From Trachythela sp. YZ-2020 (taxonomy: Eukaryota > Cnidaria > Anthozoa > Malacalcyonacea > Clavulariidae), in NCBI GenBank assembly GCA_016169945.1, contig JADLSH010000231.1, positions 1,550,001 to 1,614,000 of the forward strand: a stretch of DNA of 64,000 nucleotides, given 5' to 3'. Positions 1 to 12,186 of the stretch are shown piece after piece (position 1 is the first letter of the stretch; the number at the start of each line of letters is the position of its first letter). Position numbers and translations under genes: made by a program. The notes beneath the pieces were generated by a model. It was not told where the DNA came from, searched no databases, and saw only the letters and a program-made list of their open reading frames with translations.

Positions 1-160
1 TAAGCAAAACTAAGCCAAGGCCAGCTGTAAGAAGTGTAAACAAGGCTAAAGATAACTGTATGTATGATGTGAGAATTATAAGGTTGATCATGCGCGCAGT
101 AGTACAAAATAGATTTGATTATATTTAAAAAGATATATAAGTCATTGTTAAGGAAGTAAA
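1..160. repeat. Duplicated 3'-flanking block of the GPCR units
   Basis: This AT-rich block lies downstream of each minus-strand GPCR copy. Related versions occur at about 2884-3049, 3700-3862, 8215-8345 and 13490-13654. They share the strings AAGCAAAACTAAG, CCAAGGCCAGCTG and GGTTGATCATGCGCGC. No coding potential is evident. The block marks the boundary of the tandemly duplicated unit. Confidence 0.75.
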
Positions 161-1129
161 CTAGGTAGGCGAGGAGACTGTACGAGTGGATGCGTCCACA
201 TTAAAATGGCCAAAAATTGAGAAAAACAAGTTTTTATACTCCTGTCGTATCTTTCTGTTCGTGGCGTTGTAAACAATCACGTTGAAAAAACTGTTCAGAT
301 AACCCAAGAGCAGTGAGCCAAAATCTATGGCGCGTGGGACATGGGCACTAGAGAACATCTGGACTAACGTTATAAGTGCAATTGGTGACCAACAAAGAAA
401 AAAGACAACAATTAATGTGACAATCGTTCTTGTTAGGCGTTTCTTACTTGGACGCGTTACCTGAACGCCTGAATCAGATGTAGTATTTAACGTTTTTGCT
501 GTTGACGACGACATTGTTGCTCTAATAACGTCCCTTCCACTCTCTCTGTGATAACGTATTATCTTTACATAGCAATAACTCATGACTGATAAAGGTCCTA
601 GTAAACAAACAGAAATTATAAAGATCGTATACGATTTGCTTGCCGTTCTTTCAAGATCGCAGAAACTTTGTCCAGGATCGTATTCATAGTTTCCCCAGCC
701 AAAAAACGGTGGCGACAGCAACGCGATAGTTATTCCCCATGTTATACACAAATACAGCGCACATTTCCGTCTTGTGTAGGTATTTCCATATGAGGTCCAA
801 TGAACTATAGCATGATAGCGATTTATACTGATCATAGACAATGCCATTAACGAGGCGACGAAACCGAACGAAGTTATAAAGCCAGAGATGAAACAAAATG
901 CCTTCCCGAGTATCCAATCTTCCGCAATCACTGTCACAATAGTAATAGGAAGATTTACGACGGTTACTAATAAGTCAGCAGCTGATAGATTTAATATAAA
1001 TACATTTCCTTTCGTTTGAAGAGCTCGTACTTTGAAGACGATGTAGAACAGCATTACATTGCCAAACAAAGCCCCGATAAATACACACACTAGGCAGGTA
1101 GCTTCCACAATCGTCCAGGCTGAAGCCAT
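161..1129 (-). CDS. Melatonin-receptor-like class A GPCR, intact copy 1
   Basis: This is an intronless 322-residue seven-transmembrane receptor of the plasma membrane. It starts with ATG at 1127-1129 (MASAW). Visible class A marks are TM2 LNLSAADLL, NRY at the end of TM3, CWSP in TM6 and NVIVY in place of NPxxY in TM7. NRY and a TM7 of the form GYLNSFFNVIVY, followed by an EYK helix 8, resemble melatonin receptors. The retinal-lysine position in TM7 is Tyr, so it is not an opsin. It differs from the copy at 3863-4831 at only about four residues, which points to a recent duplication or gene conversion. Ligand and G protein cannot be told from sequence. Confidence 0.9.
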   Translation of the reverse strand: MASAWTIVEATCLVCVFIGALFGNVMLFYIVFKVRALQTKGNVFILNLSAADLLVTVVNLPITIVTVIAEDWILGKAFCFISGFITSFGFVASLMALSMISINRYHAIVHWTSYGNTYTRRKCALYLCITWGITIALLSPPFFGWGNYEYDPGQSFCDLERTASKSYTIFIISVCLLGPLSVMSYCYVKIIRYHRESGRDVIRATMSSSTAKTLNTTSDSGVQVTRPSKKRLTRTIVTLIVVFFLCWSPIALITLVQMFSSAHVPRAIDFGSLLLGYLNSFFNVIVYNATNRKIRQEYKNLFFSIFGHFNVDASTRTVSSPT

Positions 1130-2050
1130 GTAAGATATATTATAAGATAATTGTATTTATGTATAGCGGCGAGAGGATATAATCAGAGAATATTTTAAAC
1201 TCCAGTGGTTAGCCGTGAACTTGTGGTTAGTGCGTGTTGTCCACAACCTGACCCAGGAGACAAAAAACTTTACAACATATATTGAGGAACAGGGCGAGCC
1301 AAGAGCTTTTCGGAAATGGACAAACGGTGTTTCACCTCAAATGTGTGGTTAATGGGAAGATTTTGCAAATTTCGATCAAATGAATCAGTTGCTATGATAA
1401 CAACATGTAAATTTAATAAGCCATTAGAGGCATTGAATTAAAGAATATTGAAACGCCTTCTTGATTATCTGAGGATATACTGAAATATTTTGAGATATAC
1501 TGAAATATTTTCTGTGAAGCGAAGTCGCTTCACTGGGAAGTGAAGGTAATTTTTTCGCGACATTACTTACTATAGTTGTCACGCTCTGCAACAGTTATCA
1601 AAAGCTTGGCACGCCAATCCTGTACGAAGGGAGTGAAGGAAAGAGAAGCACTATCTAGTTCGTTCTTGATAGGTAAACTGACCCTGTTCTTACTATCCAG
1701 AGGTTTCCGCAGCTGCATGCTGGTGTTAGTTAGCGAAAACATTTACTGTATGTAATGGGTGGATAAAATAATTTTACACCAGACACGAAAGGGTAAAATA
1801 AAAAATTTGGGCATATTTGAGTGATTGTGGCTTAACATTGTTGAACCATATTATCAATAATTGTTTGCTATGGTAATGCCGTAAGACAGCTAGTAGCATT
1901 AATAATTTCATCACTAATTACTGATGACCTGAAGTGGAACAGTCATATAGAAAACACTGTATTAAAGGCATCAAAGCGACTGAACTTATTACGGCAGCTG
2001 GCTTTCTTGCTGTCCTACTTATCCTACTTTTTTTCACACTCCTACTTTTC
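1130..2050. other. Intergenic DNA with a LINE reverse-transcriptase remnant
   Basis: No gene is seen here. From 1130 to about 1830 the sequence matches the upstream region of the copy at 13655-14623 (about 14624-15750). At about 1856-2045 there is a degraded plus-strand LINE RT tail. Its reading is of the type DDLKWNSHIEN followed by LKASKRL, which is characteristic of the RT thumb of CR1/Rex-like LINEs. A sister remnant lies at 22022-22200. Confidence 0.6.
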
Positions 2051-2154
2051 GTTCTTTTTATTAAAAATTGATTGATTTTCCTACTTTTTTCTTAAAATCC
2101 TACTTTTTTAAGAATCTTAACAATTCCCGCATAAATCTAAAAACTCTAATGATC

Positions 2155-2290
2155 GCATTGAGGCCATTGAAAATCGCAAAAATCTTGTTGGAAATCCCAA
2201 AAATCTTCTTGGAAATCCCAAAAATCTACTTCGAAATCCCACAAATTTCCTTGGAAATCCCAAAGGTCAGATAGATAGATAGATAAATTT
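2155..2290 (+). repeat. 18-bp minisatellite followed by a GATA microsatellite
   Basis: About five imperfect tandem units of the form TTGGAAATCCCAAAAATC are followed by (GATA)n at about 2270-2285. The open frame across this stretch is only a by-product of the repeat, so no protein is proposed. From 2290 to 3050 there is AT-rich non-coding DNA in which nothing else was recognised. Confidence 0.75.
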
Positions 2291-3049
2291 ATTTGTAAAA
2301 TTCATGAATAATTAATGAGCTAACTACCCAATAAATGAACCATATTTATGTCACATGACATCTTTGTAAACCCCAATACAGGTCAACAATCTGATAAAGC
2401 TATGTCCTAATTAGTATTCTTAACTTTTGATACAGCTGTAACCTAATTAGCATGCATTTATTAACTTTGTTAAAAATGCTCCTGATTAATATTCGTATAT
2501 TGGACACGCACGAAACAAACAAGCATTATTTCTTCCATAACGCACATATTTGCTAAACAGCACACTTTAGATTTCCACTTTCTCACTTTTTCTCACTTTT
2601 TGTCATTCACCACAAAATTTATCGTACAATTATTGAAGACAGAATGCGTGCAAATGCTATCAGCATTTCTGTTGCTACGAGTCGTTTCAAACTCTGGTAA
2701 AGGCATTTCAGCTAAAACACTATCTGCCACATCAAATTGAAAATCTCGCAAATAAATTTTCTGAGCCAAAAGCTAACGCTATTCGGGGACATATGGCCCA
2801 AAGGTACCGTTAGATCATCAACAATTTCATACTCAAATTCATCATCCTGACCATCTCCGCCTTTATCGTCAGTGCCTTTTTTGGCGTAAGCAAAACTAAG
2901 CCAAGGCCAGCTGCTGGAAGTGTAAACACGGCTAAAGATAACTGTATGGATGATGTGAGAATTACAAGGTTGATATTGCGCTCAGTAGTACAAAATATAT
3001 TTGATTATATTAAAAAGATATATAAGTCATAGTTAAGGAGCTTCCTAAA

Positions 3050-3693
3050 CTAGGTAGGCGAGCAGGCTGTAGGAGTGGATGCGCCCACATTAAAATGATC
3101 AAAAATTGAGAAAAACAAGTTTTTATATTCCTGTCGTATCTCTCTGTTCGTGACGATGTAAACAATCACGTTGAAAAAACTGTTCAGATAACCCAAGACT
3201 AGTGAGCCAAAATCTATGGCGCGTGGGACATGGGCACCAGAGAAGATCTGGACTAACGTTATAAGCGCAATTGGTGACCAACAAATAAAAAAGACAAAAA
3301 TTAATGTGACAATCGTTCTTGTTAGGCGTTTCTTACTTGGACGCCTCACCTGAACGCCTGAACCAGATGTAGTATTCAACATTCTTGCTGTTGACGACAT
3401 TGTTGTTGCTCTTATTACATTTCTACAACTCTCGTCATGAAAACGTATTATATTTACATAGCAATAACTCATGACTGATAAAGGTCCTAGTAAACAAATT
3501 GAAATTATAAAGATCGTATACGATTTGCTCGCCGTTTTTCAAGATCACAGAAACTTTGTCCAGGATCGTATTCAAAGTTTCCCCAGCCAAAAAACGGTGG
3601 CAACGATAACGCGATAGTTATTCCCCATGTTATACATACATACAGCGCGACATTTTTTCGCTTCGCTGATTGGCTGACAAATGTAATGAACAA
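3050..3693 (-). pseudogene. Melatonin-receptor-like GPCR pseudogene (C-terminal part)
   Basis: Only the region from TM4 to the C-terminus survives. TM4-ECL2 is read at 3505-3693 (CITWGITIAL, FFGWGNFEYDPG) and TM5-TM7 at 3050-3472 in another frame. The frame breaks within the sequence after the FCDLE motif, where a base in the ERTAS-equivalent region is lost. TM1-TM3 are absent and replaced by unrelated sequence that also occurs at about 8170 and 13445. The ICL3 variant (FHDESCRN) differs from the intact copies 1 and 2 but matches the copy at 13655. Confidence 0.85.
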
Positions 3694-3862
3694 GACGGCG
3701 TAAGCAAAACTAAGTCAAGGCCAGCTGTAAGAAGTGTAAACAAGGCTAAAGATAACTGCGTATGCATGATGTGAGAATTATAAGGTTGATCATGCGCGCA
3801 GTAGTAGAAAATAGATTTGATTATATTTAAAAAGATATATAAGTCATTGTTAAGGAAGTAAA

Positions 3863-4831
3863 CTAGGTAGGCGAGGAGACTGTACGAGTGGATGCGTCCA
3901 CATTAAAATGGCCAAAAATTGAGAAAAACAAGTTTTTATACTCCTGTCGTATCTTTCTGTTCGTGGCGTTGTAAACAATCACGTTGAAAAAACTGTTCAG
4001 ATAACCCAAGAGCAGTGAGCCAAAATCTATGGCGCGTGGGACATGGGCACTAGAGAACATCTGGACTAACGTTATAAGTGCAATTGGTGACCAACAAAGA
4101 AAAAAGACAACAATTAATGTGACAATCGTTCTTGTTAGGCGTTTCTTACTTGGACGCGTTACCTGAACGCCTGAATCAGATGTAGTATTTAACGTTTTTG
4201 CTGTTGACGACGACATTGTTGCTCTAATAACGTCCCTTCCACTCTCTCTGTGATAACGTATTATCTTTACATAGCAATAACTCATGACTGATAAAGGTCC
4301 TAGTAAACAAACAGAAATTATAAAGATCGTATACGATTTGCTTGCCGTTCTTTCAAGATCGCAGAAACTTTGTCCAGGATCGTATTCATAGTTTCCCCAG
4401 CCAAAAAACGGTGGCGACAGCAACGCGATAGTTATTCCCCATGTTATACACACATACAGCGCACATTTCCGTCTTGTGTAGGTATTTCCATATGAGGTCC
4501 AATGAACTATAGCATGATAGCGATTTATACTGATCATAGACAATGCCATTAACGAGGCGACGAAACCGAACGAAGTTATAAAGCCAGACATGAAACAAAA
4601 TGCCTTCCCGAGTATCCAATCTTCCGCAATCACTGTCACAATAGTTATAGGAAGATTTACGACGGTTACTAATAAGTCAGCAGCTGATAGATTTAATATA
4701 AATACATTTCCTTTCGTTTGAAGAGTTCGTACTTTGAAGACGATGTAGAACAGCATGACATTGCCAAATAAAGCCCCGATAAATACACACACTAGGCAGG
4801 TAGCTTCCACAATCGCCCAGGCTGAAGCCAT
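3863..4831 (-). CDS. Melatonin-receptor-like class A GPCR, intact copy 2
   Basis: This 322-residue intronless receptor is almost identical to the copy at 161-1129. The differences seen are Ala at residue 6, Thr in VRTLQ, Met in CFMSG and Val in ALYVC. NRY, CWSP and NVIVY are all present and the frame is uninterrupted. The upstream region (4832 onward) belongs to a different subtype from that of copy 1. It has the string TGTGAGATATTTTATAAG, and is shared with the broken copy at 8340-9276, so the coding region and its 5' flank have different histories. It is probably a plasma-membrane receptor; the ligand is unknown. Confidence 0.9.
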   Translation of the reverse strand: MASAWAIVEATCLVCVFIGALFGNVMLFYIVFKVRTLQTKGNVFILNLSAADLLVTVVNLPITIVTVIAEDWILGKAFCFMSGFITSFGFVASLMALSMISINRYHAIVHWTSYGNTYTRRKCALYVCITWGITIALLSPPFFGWGNYEYDPGQSFCDLERTASKSYTIFIISVCLLGPLSVMSYCYVKIIRYHRESGRDVIRATMSSSTAKTLNTTSDSGVQVTRPSKKRLTRTIVTLIVVFFLCWSPIALITLVQMFSSAHVPRAIDFGSLLLGYLNSFFNVIVYNATNRKIRQEYKNLFFSIFGHFNVDASTRTVSSPT

Positions 4832-5503
4832 GTGAGATATTTTATAAGATAATTGTATTTATAAAACTCCTGTATATCCACTATATTTCTCCGATTTGTA
4901 TAAATCTCCAGTGGTTAACCGCGAACTTGTGGTTAGTGAATCTTTTTCACAACCTGACCGAGGAGACAAAGAACTTTACAACTTATATAGTGACGAATAG
5001 CGCGAGAGAGCTGTTCGGAAATGAACAAAGAGTCTTTTCTTCACTTCAAATGTGTGGTTAATGGGAAGATTTGCTATTTGAAGCAGTTGCTATGATAACC
5101 AAATGTACATTTAAATAAGCCATTACAGGCATTGAATTAAAGAATATTGGAACGCTAATATATCCAGAGGTTTCCGCAGCTGCATGCTAGTGTTAATTAG
5201 CGAAAACTTTTATTCACGAGAAAAATTATTAACAGTATTAAAAGAAACTGTTACCTTTAGTCACTCTTAATAGAACTTAAGCTTGAACAAATTTTGCAGC
5301 TCGAATTCAAATTCGAAGTCTAACTACAGTCTGATTACAATATTAAAATCAACCGGTTCGGTCGAAGCGCGCAAAACACGATATATAACCAACAGGAAAA
5401 TGGGATGATTGATGACTTTATCTAATCACGCTAACATTATCCGCTAAATCTGGTTTCCACAATGGGCGTGTTAAACACAAATAATTACAAGTAAAAGAAA
5501 GAA

Positions 5504-6640
5504 CTAGGAAAGAATTATCATGCAAATATAAATTATAAAATATACAATGATTATACAATTTACAAGAATCATGTGATTTTGAAAGCAATGGGTAGCGATT
5601 TTCCTTTTAAAGCTTGACAACGTTTTGCTTTCTCTTATATTTTTTGGTAGGGAGTTCCATATGGAGGCTCCATCATATATAAAATTTATTTTCCTATTAT
5701 TCGCACGTGGCTTTGGCAAACGTATGGTACTTGAGCTGTCACGAAGACTGTGGTTTAGTATTTACTTTTTGAAAGTAAATAGTTCATTGAGTGTTTTAAA
5801 CATGAATTTTTGCTTTTGCTTTAACGCTTTCTGTTTTGAGTGGTTCCCATCCTAATATATTCAATACAGTTTGTTGATCTACCTCATCAGGCACATTTGG
5901 TATAACGTGAGCAGCTTCGTTCTGAAGCTTTTGCAGACGTATGGATTGGGTTTCACCAAATACATTCCAAACCTCACAACAGTAACTGAAATATGGTTGA
6001 ATTATATATAGCATTGTACACCGATATGAGTGTTGTTTTATCAACATATTCTTTTAAGCGTTTGAGAGCAAATAATCCTGACGACATTTTCTGACATATA
6101 GTGTCTGTATTACATTTCCAACACAGATTTTCATCAACAGTCACGCCTAAAGTTTGGCATTCAAAAACTTGCTTTATTGGTTTGTTTTGAATATTAATTT
6201 TTACTTGTTGTCTGAAACTTTTTTCAGCATCTGTTTAGTACCAATAGTTGAAATTCAGTTTTTGCAACGTTCCTGCTTAGTTTGTTTGAATAATCCATTT
6301 CCGAAGGTTTTCTAAATCTAATTTACTGCAAATTCAATATCACTTAACTCACCAGCTGCTGTGATATTTGTGTCATCAGCGAACAACCGAGGCTTTGTTT
6401 TATTTAGACATGCAGTGGCTCTAATATAGACCCTTGGGGCACACCGCATTTTACACTACTTTCTTTTGAAATAGAGATCAATGATTCCCTTGGTACGAGG
6501 TTGCTAAGAGCTGACAAACGATAAATCAGCAAATTTTGGAACTGGCATTTTACGAAATATCTTACTGACAACTGACAATTGGCTTGGGTATTTGCTGACA
6601 AATGACATCCAAGAACCCTCATGAAAACACTCCTACATGT
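5504..6640 (-). mobile_element. 5'-truncated LINE fragment (RT), copy A
   Basis: Read on the minus strand, pieces of a LINE ORF2 appear in order. They are an RT motif CGVPQGSIL near 6420-6460, then PYFSYCCEVW with LQKLQNEA (5796-6047), then a C-terminal piece GASIWNSLPKNIRE (5504-5719). Frameshifts separate the pieces, so the copy is dead. A near-identical copy lies at about 10230-11215 in the neighbouring duplicated unit, so the LINE was present before the segment was duplicated. The part before 5504 (4832-5500) is GPCR upstream DNA with no gene seen. Confidence 0.8.
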
Positions 6641-6939
6641 CTGCAGTTAATAATTTAGATGCTTTATGCATGCGTACGAGATTCAGGATAGTTAAACTTT
6701 TCTGAGAATTATTTTAGCTGAAATTATATAAAGAAAATCTCCAAAAAATCGAACCATCCTTGAGTTTTAGCACTTCAAAACTGTTTGTTTTATTACAAAG
6801 GCTTCTGTCTTGGCATGTATGTCATTTGACAAGGGCCCTGAAGGGATAGGAAAAAGGACGTGTAGAGGGAGGGGGGGGTGGTAAATTCCATGTTCCCGAT
6901 CCACTGACTTGTCAAATTCTCTTCTCGGCAGGAAAATTG

Positions 6940-7110
6940 GTGGTCCAAGTCCCATTCCCAACGTTCCGATACCATTTTCCCAATAAAATTAGGCAAATCT
7001 AAACTCCCATTAACACTTTTACGACCCTCTAAAATTGGAGCTGGTATTTGCCTATTCTTTTATTGGGAAAATGGGAATTGGACGAATGGGAATGGGATTT
7101 GGAAAAACAG
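6940..7110. repeat. Short inverted repeat
   Basis: Two arms of about 50 bp face each other. The left arm near 6947-6996 contains CCATTTTCCCAATAAAATTAGGCAAA. The right arm near 7044-7104 contains TTTGCCTATTCTTTTATTGGGAAAATGG. The loop is about 50 bp. It may be a small fold-back MITE. Nothing coding is seen from 6640 to 7770. Confidence 0.6.
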
Positions 7111-7769
7111 TGACGGTGACGGTGTGACTGGGTTTCGAGGCAACATTTTGACTTGGACAAGAGGATTAAAAGCCCCTTCCTGCCATTCACCATCCACTCT
7201 TATTGGTAAACTGATTTGAAATGCTCTAAAGGGCTAAGCTATATATAGATCGAGATTTCCCAAATCCTAATATCTTAGGGAGCCAATTGGCCAAAGCCAT
7301 CCTTCCCTGCATTCCACTTTACCGTTATACCACTCACTGGCATCACTCAACTTTATATACATGAACTTGTGGTCGATCAGCACTTGACAACTGGACTCTG
7401 AGTAGCTGAGTTGGCGGAGTGCTGCACCGGAACGCAGAGCCGCAGATTAGGTCCCTGTCAAAGGGCCTATAGTTGTTTTTCGCCACTACTCCTGGTTTCA
7501 ACATTCCATTTAAAAACCAGAAAATATCTATTCGTAGTACAAATTGATTTACAATAAAATATAAAAAAAAAGGTCTATGCATGCACCTTTCATGACCAGC
7601 TGCAACTGATTGGCATACACCAGTTAACTCTAATTGGTTTCCCTGCGGTTGCTTCTTTTATCAAAATAGTATTTAACTTGGAGCACACTATTTTTTCTCC
7701 TATTGCGTTCTTACAAAAAGGTCTTTGATTTAATTTGATTTTAATTTGATTTTGCCTGAAATTCAGTAA

Positions 7770-8340
7770 TTTTGCGACTCTATTTAATAGGCCAATTATG
7801 TACACTCTCTGACTTTAAACATCAATTATATTTCTGGAATATTCTTAAAATACATTTATAATAGAAGAATAGATTCCATCAGTTAGAAATATAAAGAATT
7901 GTGTTATATTTTTACATATATATTTAGATTAGATAGATATGTTAGATTAATTTCCAACTGATATATAATGTTGTTTTATTGTGTCTCAGACTCGATGAAA
8001 AGGTGCGACGAAAGCCATGTGACGTAATTTCAAACGTCGTCAATTTTGGATAAGTCTGATTTATGAATTATGTTTGCTCTGCTTGGGAATAGCAGTTTGG
8101 AATAAGAAAGGAAGTTATGTATTCTGTTATTGGAAGTTATGTATTCTGTTAATTGAACATATGTGAAATTTTTTCGCTTCGCTAATTGGCTGATAAATGT
8201 AATGAACCAGACGGCATAAGCAAAACTAAGCCAAGGCCAGCTGTAAGAAGTGTAAACACGGCTAAAGATAACTGCATGCATGATGTGAGAATTATAAGGT
8301 TGATCATGCGCGCACTAGTACAAAATAGATTTGATTATAT
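7770..8340. repeat. Non-coding block duplicated at about 13060-13650
   Basis: The block begins near GCGACTCTATTTAATAGG and contains AGAAGAATAGATTCCATCA and CGACGAAAGCC. The same order recurs at about 13060-13490 before the copy at 13655. It supports segmental duplication of the GPCR unit including several hundred bases of downstream DNA. No gene is seen. Confidence 0.7.
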
Positions 8341-9276
8341 TAAAAAGATATATAAGTCATAGTTAAAGAGCTTCCTAAACTAGGTAGGCGATGAGACTGT
8401 AGGAGTGGATGCGCCCGCATTAAAATGGCCAAAAATTGAGAAAACAAGTTTTTATATTCCTGTCGTATCTCTCTGTTCGTGACGTTGTAAACAATCACGT
8501 TGAAAAAACTGTTCAGATAACCCAAGACCAGTGAGCCAAAATCTATGGCGCGTGGGACATGGACACCAGAGAAGATCTGGACTAACGTGATAAGTGCAAT
8601 TGGTGACCAACAAAGAAAAAACACAACAATTAATGTGACAATCGTTCTTGTTAGGCGTTTCTTACTTGCACGCCTTACCTGAATGCCTGAATCAGATGTA
8701 GTATTCATGAAAACGTATTATCTTTACATAGCAATAACTCATGACTGATAAAGGTCCTAGTAAATAAATTGAAATTATAAAGATCGTATACGATTTGCTC
8801 GCCGTTCTTTCAAGATCACAGAAACTTTGTCCAGGATCATATTCAAAGTTTCCCCAGCCAAAAAACGGTGGCAACGATAACGCGATAGTTATTCCCCATG
8901 TTATACATACATACAGCGCACATTTCCGTCTTGTGTAGGTATTTCCATATGAAGTCCAATGAACTATAGCATGATAGCGATTTATACTGATCATAGACAA
9001 TGCCATTAACGACGCGAGGAAACTTAGGGCAGTTATAAAGCCTGATATGGAACAAGATGCCTTCCCGAGTATCCAATCTTTCGCAATCACAGTCACAATA
9101 GTTACGACGGTTACTAATAAGTCAGCAGCTGCTAGATTTAATATAAATACATTTCCTTTCGTTTGAAGAGTTCGTTCTTTGAAGACGATGTAGAACAGCA
9201 TGATATTGCCAAATAAAGCCCCGATAAATACACACACTAGGCATGTAGCTTCCACAATCGTCCAGGCTGAAGCCAT
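8340..9276 (-). pseudogene. Melatonin-receptor-like GPCR pseudogene (full-length, broken)
   Basis: The start codon is at 9274-9276 (MASAW). TM1-TM5 are read down to about 8700. A deletion of roughly 70 bp in ICL3 then changes frame, and TM6-TM7 continue at 8340-8708 (CWSP, NVIVY). There is also a four-residue in-frame loss in TM2 (NLPI missing) and a one-base loss near 8440 that alters the C-terminus. A functional product is unlikely. Confidence 0.9.
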
Positions 9277-9636
9277 GTGAGATATTTTATAAGATAATTG
9301 TATTGATAAAACTCCAGTATATCCACTATATTTCTCCAATTTGTATAAAACTCCAGTGGTTAACCGCGAACTTGTGGTTAGTGAGTCGTTCCGCGAACTT
9401 GTGGTTAGTGAGTCTTTTCCACAACCTGACCGAGGAGACAAAGAACTTTACAACTTATATAGTGACGAATAGGGCGAGAGAGCTGTTCGGAAATGAACAA
9501 AGAGTCTTTTCTTCATTTCAAATGTGTGGTTAATGGGAAGATTTGCAAATTTTGATCAAATTGAATCATTTGCTATGATAACAAAATGTAAATTTAAATA
9601 AGCCATTACAGGCATTGAATAAAAGAATATTGGAAC

Positions 9637-9875
9637 CAGAGGCGCCGGAAGCAATTTAGGGCTGCGGGGGCAGAATTTTACAAAAGGGCACTTTCATTGA
9701 GATTGAGGAGTATTACCGTAAAAATTTTAACTCGGTGTGTTAAATTAGATAAAAAAGTGAATGTATGATATTGCTATATGGCAGCAAATGGCACAGGGCT
9801 GCCCCCGCTTGCCCCCGTAAGCAAAGGGCAGCGGGAGCAGCTGCCCCCGCTGCCCCAGTGGTTCCGGCGCCCCTG
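9637..9875. mobile_element. hAT-like MITE with 8-bp target duplication
   Basis: The 239-bp element starts CAGAGGCGCCGGAA and ends TTCCGGCGCCCCTG. It is flanked on both sides by ATTGGAAC (9629-9636 and 9876-9883). The sister copy near 5148-5160 carries a single ATTGGAACGCTAATA, so the empty site is present in this window. Eight-base duplications and short CAG-starting inverted ends fit a non-autonomous hAT element. It has no coding capacity. Confidence 0.88.
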
Positions 9876-10229
9876 ATTGGAACGCTAATATATCCAGAGG
9901 TTTCCGCAGCTGCATGCTAGTGTTAGTTAGCGAAAACTTTAATTCACGTGGAAAAATTATTAACAGTATTAAAATAAACTGTTACCTTCAGTCACTCTTA
10001 ATTTAACTTAAGCTTGAACAAATTTTGCATGTCGAATTAAAATTCGACGTCTAATTACAGTCTGATTACAATATTAAAATCAAACGGTTGGGTTGAAGCG
10101 CGCAAAACACGATAACCAACAGGAAAATGGGATGATTGATGACTATATAATCACGCTAACATTATCCGCTAAATCTTGGGCGTGTTAAACACAAATAATT
10201 ACAAGTAAAGGAAAGAACTAGGAGACAAT

Positions 10230-11215
10230 TATCATGCAAATATAATTATAAAATATACAATGATTATACAATAAATTTACAAGAATCATGTGATTTTAAA
10301 TGCAATGGGTAGCGATTTTCCTTTTAAAGCTTGGCAACGTTTTGCTAGCTTTCTTTTATATTTTCTGGTAGGGAGTTCCATATGGAGGCTCCATAATACA
10401 TAAAACTTATTTTCCTATTATTCGCAGGTGGCTTTGGCAAACGTATGGTACTTGAGCTGTCACGAAGACTGTGGTTTAGTATTTACTTTTTGAAAGTAAA
10501 TAGTTCATTGAGTGTTTTAAACATGAATTTTTGCTTTTGCTTTAACGCTTTCTGTTTTGAGTGGTTCCCATCCTAATATATTCAATACAGTTTGTTGATC
10601 TACCTCATCAGGCACATTTGGTATAACGTGAGTAGCTTCGTTCTGAAGCTTTTGCAGACGTATGGATTGGGTTTCACGGCCAAATACATTCCAAACCTCA
10701 CAACAGTAACTGAAATATGGTTGAATTATATATAGCATTGTACACCGATATGAGTGTTGTTTTATCAACATATTCTTTTAAGCGTTTGAGAGCAAATAAT
10801 CCTGACGACATTTTCTTACATATAGTGTCTGTATTACATTTCCAACACAGATTTTCATCAACAGTCACGCCTAAAGTTTGGCATTCAAAAACTTGCTTTA
10901 TTGGTTTGTTTTGAATATTAATTTTTAGTTGTTGTCTGAAACTTTTTTCAGCATCTGTTTAGTACCAATAGTTGAAATTCAGTTTTTGCAACGTTCAAGC
11001 TTAGTTTGTTTTAATAATCCATTTCCGAAGGTTTTCTAAATCCAATTTACTGCAAATTCTATATCACTTAACTCACCAGCTGCTGTGATATTTGTGTCAT
11101 CAGCGAACAACCGAGGCTTTGTTTTATTTAGACATGCAGTGGCTCTAATATAGACCCTTGGGGCACACCGCATTTTACACTACTTTCTTTTGAAATAGAG
11201 CCATTGATTTCACAT
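10230..11215 (-). mobile_element. 5'-truncated LINE fragment (RT), copy B
   Basis: This copy is nearly identical in order and sequence to the fragment at 5504-6640. It has PYFSYCCEVW (10517-10771) and the CGVPQ-like end near 11160. Small indels differ from copy A, for example GRETQS here for GETQS. It is a dead fragment carried along by segmental duplication. After it, 11215-12180 shows a poly-G tract near 11312-11326 and simple A-rich DNA, with no gene seen. Confidence 0.78.
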
Positions 11216-12186
11216 TTTTGGGTACGACTAATTAAATATGACTTGAGCAGTGCTTAAGTTTCTCACTCTAAAAGTAGGGGTTATATTATTGGAAAAAGGG
11301 ACCTATTTGACGGGGGGGGGGGGGGCTTAATAGAGAATATACGGGTGCTAGATACTTTAGTATAGATTCGGCCGTTGACTGTTGTGTAAGTAGTAGAATG
11401 GGTGAGGAAAAACATGTGCTTTTATAGTGAATGCAAAAGCGATCACGTGATAAAAAATAAACCAAGCAGATGGATTTCTTCAAAACAAACTATAAACAAA
11501 TTATGGAAATCACATCACAAAATATTTTAGCATATTAGGAGCCAGAGAACAAAACAAGAAAACAGAAATTAAGGAACTTTATATATGAGCTAGAGGAGGT
11601 GAGGTGTAGAGTATCTGCTGATGGCAGGCATAAACAGATAAGAGTTCAATGTAAGAGAAGCGCTCATAAATGCTGAGAGGATGAATGGTGCCAAGTTGGG
11701 AAATGAGATGCATTTTTGCCTTTTCAGGCTATCATTACTACCAGAAATGGGAGACAGAGCTCGAATTTTCATATAATAATAATAATACAAAAAAAATTAT
11801 AGCGCCGTTTCCGTATAGCCCAATGGCGCTTTACAATTTAGAGTGAGAAGACGCAGTAGCTTAAAAATATATAGCTAAATATGTCAAAGGCAAAAATTCA
11901 GGTGTTCTAAAAATCATAAAAAGTTTAAGCAAAGTTGATAAGAAACTAAACTAAATTGTAGGCCTGATTAAAAATATGAGTTTTTGTATATCTATCTAGT
12001 TTTTACATATCTGAAACACTGATTGCCAGTGTTGAAATGTCTGGCAACAGGTTGTACGTTTAGCATCATTGTTTGCGACAGCACGACGATACTCCCCAAA
12101 CCTCATCCTTAATTAAATATCTATCAATAAAGAGCTTGCAACATTTACTGCATGAAATACAATAGATCAGATGAGAGGAGCTGCAC

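Noticed and set aside
684..917. 77-codon open frames inside each GPCR gene
   Set aside because: They are the same-strand alternative frame of the conserved receptor sequence, recur only because the genes are duplicated, and lack independent support.
161..1129. Calling the receptors opsins
   Set aside because: The retinal-binding lysine in TM7 is replaced by Tyr (GYLNSFFNVIVY), and NRY plus the TM7 pattern fit melatonin-type receptors better.
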